Source: Candidatus Rokuibacteriota bacterium (GTDB lineage Bacteria > Methylomirabilota > Methylomirabilia > Rokubacteriales > CSP1-6). From it: DNA of 35,886 nucleotides. How positions within the stretch are numbered: position 1 is the first letter of the stretch; each line of letters begins with the position of its first letter. Of the stretch, positions 7,419 through 14,639 are shown piece after piece. The translations under genes were made by a program, and so were the position numbers. Where the stretch lies: positions 1-35,886 of the forward strand of contig QHSL01000029.1 of assembly GCA_003220435.1 (NCBI GenBank), in the 5' to 3' direction. Under the pieces are notes generated by a model, which saw only the letters and a program-made list of their open reading frames with translations, did not search any database and was not told the DNA's origin.

Positions 7419-8507
7419 TTAGTAACCCTCTTCCTCCAGGAGCGGGAACGCGCTGGTCACGTGGGCCGGCCGCACCGGCGCCGCCGGATGGAGATACGAC
7501 GGGTCGACCGCCGTGAGGCGGTTGACGCCGAGGAGTCCGCAGCAGAGGCGGACCTCCTCTTCGAGGAGCTCGAACACGCGCACGAGGCCGGTCTGGCCGG
7601 CGGCGGCGAGACCGCAGCACGACAGGCGCCCGATGCCGACGACCTGCGCGCCGAGGGCGATGCCCTTCACGACGTCGGTGCCGCGCATGAACGCGCCATC
7701 GACCATGACCGTCGCGCGGCCGCGCACGGCAGCGACGACCTCGGGCAGGATGTCCATCGTGCCGCGGCCGTGGTCGAGCTGCCGGCCGCCGTGGTTGGAG
7801 ACGTAGACACCATCGACACCGTGGTCGCACGCAAGCGCCGCGTCCTCGGCGGTGGCGATGCCCTTGAGGATCAGCGGGATGTCGTGGAGGTCCTTGAAGC
7901 GCTTCACGTGGTCCCAGCTGAGCGCGGCCTGGAACTCGTGTCCGGTCGCGCGCGTGCGCCAGGGCTTGACGAAGCGCCGGGCCAGGTCGCGCTCCCGGCG
8001 GCTGTAGACCGCAGTGTCCACCGTGAGGCAGAACGCGGCGTAGCCGTGGTCCTGCGCGCGCTTCACGTGATCGTCCACCCACGCGTCATCGCCGCGGACG
8101 TAGAGCTGGAAGATGCGGAAGTTGTCGGCCGCCGCCGCCACCGCCTCGAGGCCGGGGTTGCAGACCGAGCTCAGCATCTGCGGCACGTTGAACTCCGCGG
8201 ACGCCTTCGCGGCGGTGGCGCCGCCGCCGGGCTCGAAGCTCTCGACGGACCCGACGGGCGCGATCATCACCGGAATGCGCACCGGCCGCCCGAACAGCGT
8301 CGAGGAGGTGTCGATCTTCGAGACGTCGCGCAGCACCCGTGGCCGGAACGCGAGCGAATCGAGCGCCTGCCGGTTGCGGCGCAGTGTCGTCTCGGTCTCG
8401 GTGCCGCCGGCGAGATAGTCCCACGGGCCCGGCGCCAGATTCATACGCGCCGCTCGGACGACCTCGTGGAGGGTCTGGAATCGGCTCTCTAGGTTCGAAG
8501 GTGACAT
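7419..8507 (-). CDS. FMN-dependent alpha-hydroxyacid dehydrogenase (LldD/glycolate oxidase family)
   Basis: A 362-residue enzyme that oxidises an L-2-hydroxyacid such as lactate, glycolate or mandelate to the 2-oxoacid. Family marks seen are WDYLAGGTETETTLRRNR near residue 25, IPVMIAPVGSVESFEPGG, FQLYVRGD, LTVDTAVYSRRERD, PLILKGIATAEDA, the active-site YVSNHGGRQLDHG with its catalytic histidine, and the phosphate-binding VDGAFMRGTDVVKGIALGA and QVVGIGR. ATG at 8507 (MSPSNLESRF) is chosen because the 35 residues upstream are of low complexity and lie over the nitroreductase end. No strong ribosome site precedes it. The nitroreductase stop lies 28 bases upstream. Substrate is not determined; lactate is only one possibility. 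Confidence 0.88.
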   Translation of the reverse strand: MSPSNLESRFQTLHEVVRAARMNLAPGPWDYLAGGTETETTLRRNRQALDSLAFRPRVLRDVSKIDTSSTLFGRPVRIPVMIAPVGSVESFEPGGGATAAKASAEFNVPQMLSSVCNPGLEAVAAAADNFRIFQLYVRGDDAWVDDHVKRAQDHGYAAFCLTVDTAVYSRRERDLARRFVKPWRTRATGHEFQAALSWDHVKRFKDLHDIPLILKGIATAEDAALACDHGVDGVYVSNHGGRQLDHGRGTMDILPEVVAAVRGRATVMVDGAFMRGTDVVKGIALGAQVVGIGRLSCCGLAAAGQTGLVRVFELLEEEVRLCCGLLGVNRLTAVDPSYLHPAAPVRPAHVTSAFPLLEEEGY

Positions 8508-8535
8508 GGACGGGAACGATAGACGAGGACGCGCC

Positions 8536-9159
8536 TCATGTCCAGGGTACCGGCGCGCCCCAGCGGTTGAGGTACGTGGTCTCCGCGGTCGGCAGCCGCC
8601 GGCTGGGGCCATAGGCCGTGCGCGGATAGCCGAGCGGGATGCAGAAGTGGAAGGCCACGTCCTTGGGGATCGCGAACATTGCGCGGAAGCGGTCCATCAC
8701 GGTGGGGTGAAGCGTGGTCGGCACGGAGCCGATGCCGAGCGCGTGCGCCGCCAGCATGAGATTCTGCGCCGCCGGGATCACCGAGTTGGCGGTGCCCGGC
8801 GGCACCGCGCACGCGAACACGACGCACGGCACGTCCTTCATCTCGTCGGCCAGCTCGCTGGCGAGCTTGTAGTTCTTCTCCTCCGGCGGGATGTCCGCCC
8901 GCTTGGTCCAGCCTTTCTCCTCCTTGCGCTTGGCCCACCACGCCTCATGGTAGATCTTGCCGAACTCTCGGATGGCGTGGCGATCGGTCAGCACCAGGAA
9001 GCGGCCGATCTGGCGGTTGCCGCCGTTCGGCGCCTTGACGGCGGCGTCGATGATCAGATGGATGTCCTCGATCGGGATCGGGTCGGGCTTGAAGCGCCGG
9101 ACCGAGCGCTGGGTCAACATCGCCTCGCCGAGCGGCATCTTCAGTCGGTCGAACGCCAT
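8536..9159 (-). CDS. Nitroreductase family protein
   Basis: A 207-residue FMN-dependent NAD(P)H oxidoreductase. The N-terminal motif LTQRSVRRFKPDPIPIEDI with AAVKAPNGGNRQ is the standard FMN-binding start. Mid-protein SVIPAAQNLMLAAHALGIGS and the late FCIPLGYPRTAYGPSRR complete the fold. ATG 9159 has AAAGGAG about eight bases upstream, so the longer open frame is not used. These enzymes act as dimers on nitroaromatics, quinones or unsaturated carbonyls; the true substrate is unknown. It lies between an amidase and a 2-hydroxyacid dehydrogenase in a same-strand run. That pattern suggests a small catabolic operon. Confidence 0.9.
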   Translation of the reverse strand: MAFDRLKMPLGEAMLTQRSVRRFKPDPIPIEDIHLIIDAAVKAPNGGNRQIGRFLVLTDRHAIREFGKIYHEAWWAKRKEEKGWTKRADIPPEEKNYKLASELADEMKDVPCVVFACAVPPGTANSVIPAAQNLMLAAHALGIGSVPTTLHPTVMDRFRAMFAIPKDVAFHFCIPLGYPRTAYGPSRRLPTAETTYLNRWGAPVPWT

Positions 9160-9187
9160 GCGCTCGCTCCTTTCATAGCCGCGCCTC

Positions 9188-9217
9188 GGCCGGCGGGGCC
9201 CCAGCCCCGCGCCGGCC
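9188..9217. other. GC-rich hairpin in the amidase-nitroreductase gap
   Basis: GGCCGGCGGGGC (9188-9199) pairs with 9204-9217 across a short loop, with a two-base bulge. It lies on the amidase-nitroreductase transcript in an 89-base spacer. No uridine run follows on the minus strand. It could attenuate or process the transcript; otherwise the spacer contains only the nitroreductase ribosome site. Confidence 0.4.
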
Positions 9218-9248
9218 TGCGGCGCGCACGTCCCCAGCGTGAGAGCGG

Positions 9249-10637
9249 TCAAATCTTGGGATGGCGCGTGTGCCAGCCGGTGGCCTGCTCGTAGGTGTGA
9301 CCCACGCGCAGCACCGTCGCCTCGTCGAACGGCCGGCCGGTGATCTGGATCGACAGCGGCAACCCGGACGCGGTGAAGCCGCACGGCACCGCGAGGGCGG
9401 GCAGGCCCGTCAGGTTGAACGGCGACGTGTTACCGCGCGGGAAGCCGTATTCGGGATCGTAAACCGTGGCGAACGTGGGCGCCGGCTTCGGGCTGGTCGG
9501 CGTCGCGAGCACGTCGACAGAGCGCAGCACGTTGGTCATCTCGCCGCGCAGCCGGGCGCGCAGGCGCTGCGCCTGCACGTACTCAGAGGCGGTGATGAGC
9601 CCGCCCGCCAGCATCCGCTCGCGCAGGATCTCGCCGAAGCGCTCGGGGTGCGTTCTTAGATCTTGCTCGTGATAGGCGAACGCCTCGGCCAGCAGGATGA
9701 CCATGTTGGCGCCCGCCGCCTGGATGCTGGGGATCTGCACGTCCTGCACGGTGGCGCCAAGCTGCCGCAGCGTGGCCAGCGCCTGCTCGAACGCCTTGTC
9801 GACCTCGACGTCGATGCCCTCGAAGAAGAACTCGCGCGGAACGCCGACCCGCAGCCCGCGCACCCCGCGGCCGAGCGGCGTCACGTAGTCGCCCACCGGC
9901 TCACGGCTCGACGCCGGATCGGCCGGGTCGTAGCCGGCCAGGGCCTCGAGCAGGTACGCGCAGTCCTCGACGGTGCGCGCCATCGGCCCGGTGTGGTCGA
10001 GCGTCCACGAGAGCGTCAGCACACCGGCGCGGCTGCAGCGGCCGTACGTCGGCTTGAGCCCTGCGATGCCGCAGAACGACGCGGGACCTCGGATCGAGCC
10101 GCCGGTGTCCGAGCCGAGCGCGCCGAAGGCGAGCCCGGCGGCGAGCGCCGCCCCCGAGCCGCTCGAGGACCCGCCGGGCATGCGCTCGAGGTCCCATGGG
10201 TTCCGGGCCGCCGGGAACCGGTGGCCCGGGAACTGGATCCCGAACGCGAACTCGTGGGTGATCAGCTTGCCGAGCATCACGGCGCCGGCGCGCTGCAGGC
10301 GCTTCACGCACGTGGCGTCCTCGTCCGGCACCCAGTCGGCGAGCAGCGCCGAGCCGCCGGTGGTGAGGATGCCGCGGGTCGCGTAGATGTCCTTGTAGCC
10401 GACGGGGATCCCGAGCAGCGGGCTGGCGTGCACGCCGCGGCTCAGCGCGGCCTCGGCGGCCTTCGCGTCGGCCAGGGCGCGATCGGCGGTGACGGTGACG
10501 AACGCGTGCAACCGCGGGTCGAGGCGCTCGACGCGCTCGAGGAGCGCGCGCGTCAGCTCGACCGGCGACAGGTCCCGCCGCCGCAGCCGCGAGCTGATCT
10601 CGCGTATGGTCGCGTAGCAGAGCTCCTCAGCGGCCAT
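9249..10637 (-). CDS. Amidase signature family amidohydrolase (GatA-like)
   Basis: A 462-residue amidase with the Ser-Ser-Lys triad. The catalytic lysine is in GIPVGYKDIYATRG. The glycine/serine-rich signature is MPGGSSSGSGAALAAGLAFG, and the second serine with oxyanion loop is in GSDTGGSIRGPASFCGIAGL followed by KPTYGR. The C-terminus has NLTGLPALAVPCGF and PLSIQITGRPFDEATVL, typical of the family. The length fits stand-alone amidases and GatA. The gene just upstream encodes a GatC/AtzG-like small protein whose end overlaps this start by 11 bases, so a two-subunit enzyme is likely. No gatB is nearby, which argues against the tRNA amidotransferase. Substrate unknown. Confidence 0.93.
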   Translation of the reverse strand: MAAEELCYATIREISSRLRRRDLSPVELTRALLERVERLDPRLHAFVTVTADRALADAKAAEAALSRGVHASPLLGIPVGYKDIYATRGILTTGGSALLADWVPDEDATCVKRLQRAGAVMLGKLITHEFAFGIQFPGHRFPAARNPWDLERMPGGSSSGSGAALAAGLAFGALGSDTGGSIRGPASFCGIAGLKPTYGRCSRAGVLTLSWTLDHTGPMARTVEDCAYLLEALAGYDPADPASSREPVGDYVTPLGRGVRGLRVGVPREFFFEGIDVEVDKAFEQALATLRQLGATVQDVQIPSIQAAGANMVILLAEAFAYHEQDLRTHPERFGEILRERMLAGGLITASEYVQAQRLRARLRGEMTNVLRSVDVLATPTSPKPAPTFATVYDPEYGFPRGNTSPFNLTGLPALAVPCGFTASGLPLSIQITGRPFDEATVLRVGHTYEQATGWHTRHPKI

Positions 10638-10821
10638 GGTCGTCTCGCGCGCGCTCGGCGTCGAAGGTGACGGCGGGCTCGAGCGTCCTGACCGCCCGCG
10701 AGTCCAGCGCGTGAATCGGCTGGAGCGCGTCGGTCAGCAGCCGGCGCACGAGCTCGAGCCGGTTCTCGGGGATCTCGATGCGCGCGGCGCGCATCCGGTC
10801 GCGTAGCTCTTCCAGGGTCAT
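10627..10821 (-). CDS. Small GatC/AtzG-like amidase accessory subunit
   Basis: A 64-residue protein, all-helical in appearance, with IEIPENRLELVRRLLTDALQ, then IHALDSRAVRTLEPAVTFD. The pattern of an early helix pair, a central LD and a late EPAVTF resembles GatC and the AtzG-like (DUF4089) subunits that accompany amidases. The ATG at 10821 has GGGAGGAG just upstream. Its stop lies within the start of the amidase gene, so expression is probably coupled. The likely role is to stabilise or complete the amidase. The assignment rests on pattern and position; primary sequence similarity is weak. Confidence 0.65.
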   Translation of the reverse strand: MTLEELRDRMRAARIEIPENRLELVRRLLTDALQPIHALDSRAVRTLEPAVTFDAERARDDHGR

Positions 10822-10840
10822 GGCACTCCTCCCGTGTGGC

Positions 10841-10846
10841 AGAATA
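10841..10846 (-). promoter_or_regulatory. Possible -10 box for the amidase operon
   Basis: On the minus strand TATTCT lies 20 bases before the ATG at 10821, with GGGAGGAG in between. No convincing -35 was found. The rest of the 137-base divergent gap (10822-10958) shows nothing else clear, except GGAG before the ABC gene. Confidence 0.3.
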
Positions 10847-10958
10847 CCGCGAGCCGCAACGAAGCGGGAGGCGGATCGATGACGCGCCGCGCTCGTGGAC
10901 GACCGACATCATCGCACGCGGTCGGGGCCGTGGTGGAGCGTCCCGTGGAGCGCGCGGG

Positions 10959-12029
10959 ATGACGCCGGGCCGCCGCGCCGCGCGCATCGAGCTCTCGCGG
11001 GTGACGAAACGCTTCGGCGACGTGGCCGCCGTGCGCGACGTCAGCTTCACGGTCGACGCCGGCAGCCTCGTCACGCTGCTCGGGCCCTCGGGCTGCGGCA
11101 AGACGACGACGCTGCGGCTGATCGCCGGCCTGGAGATCGCGTCGTCGGGACGCATCCTGATCGGCGACGACGACGTGACGAGGCTGGCCGCGACCGACCG
11201 GAACGTGAGCATGGTGTTCCAGAGCTACGCGCTGTTCCCGCACATGTCCGTGCTCGAGAACGTCGCGTACGGGCCGCGCGTCGCCGGCCAGCCGCGCCGC
11301 GAGGCCGCGCGGGCCGCGCGGGAGGCGCTCGCCGGCGTGGGGCTGGCCGAGCTCGAGACGCGGCTGCCCAGCGAGCTCTCGGGCGGCCAGCAGCAGCGCG
11401 TCGCGATCGCCCGCGCGCTCGTCCTGGAGCCGCGCGTGCTACTGTTCGACGAGCCGCTGTCGAACCTGGACGCGCGCCTGCGCCGGCAGATGCGGGAGGA
11501 GATCCGGGCGCTCCAGCGGCGACTCGGGATCACGGTGGTGTACGTGACGCACGATCAGGAGGAGGCGCTGGGGGTCTCGGACCGGATCATCGTGATGAAC
11601 CAGGCCGTCATCGCGCAGGAGGGGCCCCCGCGCGATCTCTACGAGGCGCCGGCCGACGTCTTCGTGGCGGGCTTCATGGGCGAGGCCAATCGCGTCAAGG
11701 GCGTCCTGCGCCGCCTCGACGAGCGGACCGGGCGCGTCGCCATCGGCGGCCTCCGCTGCACGCTGCCACATCGCGGCCTGGGCGACGGCGTGGTCGACGT
11801 CGCGATCCGGCCCGAGGCGATCCTGATCGAGCGCGGCGCCGCCGCCAACGGGGCCCTGCGCGGCACGGTGAGCCACGCGGCGTACCTCGGCTCGCGGATG
11901 GAGTACTCGATCGCCTCCGAGATCGGCGAGCTGTTCGTCACCAGCCCCGCCGTGGACGCGCCGCTGTCGCCGGGCGCCGCGGTGGCGCTGACGCTGGCCG
12001 ACCACGGCATCACGCTGATCCGGCCATGA
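10959..12029 (+). CDS. ABC transporter ATP-binding protein with C-terminal TOBE domain (PotA/UgpC/FbpC type)
   Basis: A 356-residue ATPase subunit of an ABC importer. Walker A is GPSGCGKTT (residues 42-50), the Q-loop is MVFQSYALFPHMSVLENV, the signature is LSGGQQQRVAIARAL, Walker B is VLLFDEPLSNLDA and the H-loop is VYVTHDQEEAL. The last 110 residues form the TOBE/OB regulatory part, typical of polyamine, iron and sugar importers. ATG 10959 has GGAG nine bases upstream; the longer frame is low complexity. No permease or binding-protein gene is adjacent, so its partners are encoded elsewhere. Its stop overlaps the YbaK gene as ATGA. Substrate cannot be assigned from the ATPase alone. Confidence 0.93.
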   Translation: MTPGRRAARIELSRVTKRFGDVAAVRDVSFTVDAGSLVTLLGPSGCGKTTTLRLIAGLEIASSGRILIGDDDVTRLAATDRNVSMVFQSYALFPHMSVLENVAYGPRVAGQPRREAARAAREALAGVGLAELETRLPSELSGGQQQRVAIARALVLEPRVLLFDEPLSNLDARLRRQMREEIRALQRRLGITVVYVTHDQEEALGVSDRIIVMNQAVIAQEGPPRDLYEAPADVFVAGFMGEANRVKGVLRRLDERTGRVAIGGLRCTLPHRGLGDGVVDVAIRPEAILIERGAAANGALRGTVSHAAYLGSRMEYSIASEIGELFVTSPAVDAPLSPGAAVALTLADHGITLIRP

Positions 12030-12514
12030 TCGACCCCCACGTCGTCCGGGCCCTCGATGGACTCGGCGTGCCGTACGAGCTGATGGAGATCGATCCGGCG
12101 TTTGCCGACACCGCCGCCTGCTGCGAGAAGTACGGGCTGCCCCTCGAGAGCGCCGGCAACACGATCGTCGTCGCCTCGAAGAAGGAGCCGCGGCAGTATA
12201 GCGCGTGCGTCGTGAAGGCCACCACGCGGCTCGACGTGAACCGGGCCGTCCGGAGCCTGATGGGAGTCTCCAAGGTCTCGTTCGCCTCGGCGGAGGAGAC
12301 GAAGGCGCTCACCGGCATGATGCTCGGCGGCGTCACGGTGTTCGCGCTGCCGTCGGACCTGCCGATCTACGTGGACGACCGGCTGATGGAGCTTCCGTGG
12401 GTGATCCTGGGCAGCGGCAGCCGGTCGTCCAAGATCAAGATCGCGCCCGAGGTGTTCCGGCGGATCCCGAACGCGACGATCGTGCCGGGGCTCGCCGTCG
12501 ACGTCCCGCGCTAG
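12026..12514 (+). CDS. YbaK/EbsC-family aminoacyl-tRNA deacylase
   Basis: A 162-residue single-domain protein of the YbaK/ProX editing family, which hydrolyses mischarged tRNAs such as Cys-tRNA(Pro) or Ala-tRNA(Pro). Seen motifs are SAGNTIVVASKKEPRQYSAC, VVKATTRLDVN, VSKVSFASAEETKALTGMML, GGVTVFALPSDLPIYVDDRL and WVILGSGSRSSKIKI. The GSGS-R-S and GMMLGGV-P blocks are the family core around the binding pocket. The start codon overlaps the ABC stop (ATGA), so the two are translationally coupled, an odd partnership. The exact tRNA substrate cannot be told. Confidence 0.88.
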   Translation: MIDPHVVRALDGLGVPYELMEIDPAFADTAACCEKYGLPLESAGNTIVVASKKEPRQYSACVVKATTRLDVNRAVRSLMGVSKVSFASAEETKALTGMMLGGVTVFALPSDLPIYVDDRLMELPWVILGSGSRSSKIKIAPEVFRRIPNATIVPGLAVDVPR

Positions 12515-12545
12515 CGCAATTCGCCACCCGACGATGGAGGACACG

Positions 12546-13262
12546 ATGGACCGCACGAAGAGCGTGGTCACGGCCGAGCGATTCGCCTCCGGCCTGACGT
12601 TCGACCAGTACGTCGCGTACGTGGCCACCCCCGAGAACCTCAAGCGTGAAGGCTCCGGCGGCACGCCGCGCCGCGACTGGAGCGCCCATCTGCGCGCGAG
12701 CTACGAGGCGCTGAGGCTCGCGGACTCACAGGCGGCGGCGATCAAATGGCTGGCCGGCCGCCCGAACGGCCCCGCCAACGTGCTGGTGATCGCCGAGGAG
12801 TGGTCGTCGGACTGCCGCCGCGACGTGCCGATGCTGGCGCGGCTCGCGGACGCGGGCGGGCTGGAGCTCCGGATCTTCCGCCGCGACGGTCATCGGTTCA
12901 GCGCCAGCCACCATCCGACCCTCGCCGAGGCGCCGGATAGCAACGCCGACATCATGGCGGAGTTCCTCAACGCGAAGAACGGCCAGACCTGGCAGTCGAT
13001 CCCCGTCGCGGTCTTCTACACGAGAAACCTCGAGTACCTCTACCACTACACCGAGTACCCCGCGATCTATCACAAGGACCGGGTGGTCGCTCAGATCCGC
13101 GCGGCGCGCGCGGGCGAGAGCAAGGACGATACCCGGACGCGGGGCGACCGTGAGTTCCTGGAGCTGCAGCAGTCGTCGTTCTTCCGCGTCTGGGCGTCGG
13201 CCGGCGCCGACGAGATCCTGAGCGCGCTCCACGAGCGGCTGGTCGTCGGCTCGCTCGGCTGA
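12546..13262 (+). CDS. Thioredoxin-fold protein lacking the first active-site cysteine
   Basis: A 238-residue soluble protein with a thioredoxin-like domain in its middle. NVLVIAEEWSSDCRRDVPML corresponds to the strand plus the active-site turn, where the usual W-C-x-x-C reads W-S-S-D-C. One cysteine is therefore kept and the first is serine. WQSIPVAVFYTRNLEYLYHY resembles the following strands with a proline before the third. The N-terminal 60 residues and the C-terminal helix EFLELQQSSFFRVWASAGAD are unassigned. Resembles Thioredoxin_9-type proteins. ATG 12546 is preferred over 12534 because GGAGGA at 12536-12541 sits just before it. With a single cysteine it may bind or glutathionylate rather than exchange disulfides. 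Confidence 0.72.
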   Translation: MDRTKSVVTAERFASGLTFDQYVAYVATPENLKREGSGGTPRRDWSAHLRASYEALRLADSQAAAIKWLAGRPNGPANVLVIAEEWSSDCRRDVPMLARLADAGGLELRIFRRDGHRFSASHHPTLAEAPDSNADIMAEFLNAKNGQTWQSIPVAVFYTRNLEYLYHYTEYPAIYHKDRVVAQIRAARAGESKDDTRTRGDREFLELQQSSFFRVWASAGADEILSALHERLVVGSLG

Positions 13263-13290
13263 GCGTCACGTCCGCCGCCTCCCGGCGCCG

Positions 13291-14481
13291 TCACTCCGTC
13301 AGGATCCAGGCGTTGTGGCGGAAGGGGTCGTAGCGCTCGCGGCGCGCGCAGAAGCCGGTGGTGGCGATCACGCGCCGCATCTGCTCGTCGGTCGCCCGCC
13401 GCGCCGAGAGGAAGAGGTCGAGGTCCTGGAAGGCGACGAGCCCGGCCTCACGCTGGCGGCACAGGTTGCGGGCGCGGTTGAAGAACACGATGGGATCGCA
13501 GGCGATCCGCGTGTCGAGCCGCAGCTTCAGGTCGCGACGGGTCGTCGTGCCGTCGGGGTGGCGCAGCTCGGCCCAGCCCTCGCAGAGCGGGCGGGCGTCG
13601 AACATGTGGAGCGCGTAGAGCCTCCCCTCGCCCGTCAGCGCGTGGTCGCCCGGGAATGTGTAGGGCGCCAGCTGCAGGAGCGAGAATCCGACCGCGGTCA
13701 CGTAGACCGAGGGACGGGCGCGGCCCGTCCACAGGGCGGCCAGCAGGCCGCCCGGCGGATCCGTTGGCGCGACGGCGCGGCTCAGCGGGAAGATCGCGAG
13801 GATCGCGAACATGAGCAACGGGTAGAAGAAGCCGACGACCTGCCACGACAGCGCGTGAAACAGGAGGAACTGGGCGAAGGCGGCCCAGAAGATCCACGCC
13901 CGCTTCGCCAGGAGGCCCCACGTGACGATCAGCTCCAGGACGATCACGTAGGCGCACGCGATGACCACGCCGACGCCGGAGAACGGCCACATCGGACGAT
14001 AGAGCCCCCCGCCCGAGATCCACTCCCAGTTGAGCTTGAGCGTGCCGGCCCAAAAGTAGAAGAGCGTGATCAGGACGCGGAGCGCCTGGCGCTTGCCGGG
14101 GACCAGCAGGTACACGAAGGTCGCCGCGAACGCCATGTAGTGCTGGTTCATGCGCAGGCGGTAGTCGAGCAGCATGACGGCCAGCTTGAGGACGTTGACC
14201 GCGATCAGCACGCCGACGCCCACCGCGGCCGCGAAATACGCGCGGAGCAGCAACGTCACGCCGGCCAGGGGCAGCACCCGGAGCGCGTGACAGTCGGGCG
14301 CCAGCGGCCAGCAGATCGGCTCGGCCTGCGCGTGCAGGAAGAGGGCGACGCGCTGGTCGATCCAGTAGAGATAGGTGACGACGTGCAGGAAGACCAGCGC
14401 CGCGCCGTACCAGCGGAGCGCGTCGTCGCGCTCGATCTCGGCGATCTGCGCGCGGAAGTATCCGGCGATCGCCGCGAGCAT
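13291..14481 (-). CDS. Multi-pass membrane protein, HTTM-like
   Basis: A 396-residue protein with about eight or nine hydrophobic helices in the first 285 residues, including LRWYGAALVFLHVVTYLYWI, YMAFAATFVYLLVP, LITLFYFWAGTLKLNW, VIVLELIVTWGLLA and FFYPLLMFAILAIFPLS. A polar tail of roughly 110 residues follows. The FYFWAGTLKLNWEW region with GGGLYRPMWP recalls HTTM (vitamin K-dependent carboxylase-like) membrane proteins, but the resemblance is weak and no catalytic residues can be confirmed. The tail contains several cysteines (PLCEGW, ACDP, NLCRQ, GFCARR) that may lie on one side of the membrane. It is divergent from tRNA-Leu. Function unknown. Confidence 0.7.
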   Translation of the reverse strand: MLAAIAGYFRAQIAEIERDDALRWYGAALVFLHVVTYLYWIDQRVALFLHAQAEPICWPLAPDCHALRVLPLAGVTLLLRAYFAAAVGVGVLIAVNVLKLAVMLLDYRLRMNQHYMAFAATFVYLLVPGKRQALRVLITLFYFWAGTLKLNWEWISGGGLYRPMWPFSGVGVVIACAYVIVLELIVTWGLLAKRAWIFWAAFAQFLLFHALSWQVVGFFYPLLMFAILAIFPLSRAVAPTDPPGGLLAALWTGRARPSVYVTAVGFSLLQLAPYTFPGDHALTGEGRLYALHMFDARPLCEGWAELRHPDGTTTRRDLKLRLDTRIACDPIVFFNRARNLCRQREAGLVAFQDLDLFLSARRATDEQMRRVIATTGFCARRERYDPFRHNAWILTE

Positions 14482-14501
14482 GGCGGGAGCCTAGCCTATA
14501 C

Positions 14502-14515
14502 TGTCCGGGCGGACA
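14502..14515. promoter_or_regulatory. Inverted repeat between divergent membrane-protein gene and tRNA-Leu
   Basis: TGTCC-GGGC-GGACA is a 5-base stem with a 4-base centre, flanked by TATACT (14498-14503) and by TATGCT at about 14523-14528. The second could be the -10 of the tRNA. The 63-base divergent gap leaves space for little else. It may be an operator or simply chance in GC-rich DNA. Confidence 0.25.
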
Positions 14516-14544
14516 ATTCGGGTATGCTGCGTGAGGCCGCTTCT

Positions 14545-14632
14545 GCGAGAGTGGCGAAACTGGCAGACGCGCTGGACTTAGGATCCAGTGGGCCAAAAGC
14601 CCTTGGGGGTTCGACTCCCCCCTCTCGCACCA
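14545..14632 (+). tRNA. tRNA-Leu (anticodon UAG)
   Basis: An 88-base class II tRNA. The acceptor stem GCGAGAG (14545-14551) pairs perfectly with CTCTCGC (14622-14628); the discriminator A (14629) and encoded CCA (14630-14632) follow. The D-arm TGGCGAAACTGGCAGACGC has the usual leucine form. Anticodon stem CTGGA/TCCAG encloses loop CTTAGGA, giving anticodon TAG at 14579-14581, so it reads CUA and possibly other CUN codons. A long variable arm (TGGGCCAAAAGCCCTT) and the T-arm GGGGGTTCGACTCCCCC complete it. The GHKL gene ends seven bases downstream on the other strand. Confidence 0.97.
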
Positions 14633-14639
14633 ACACCCC

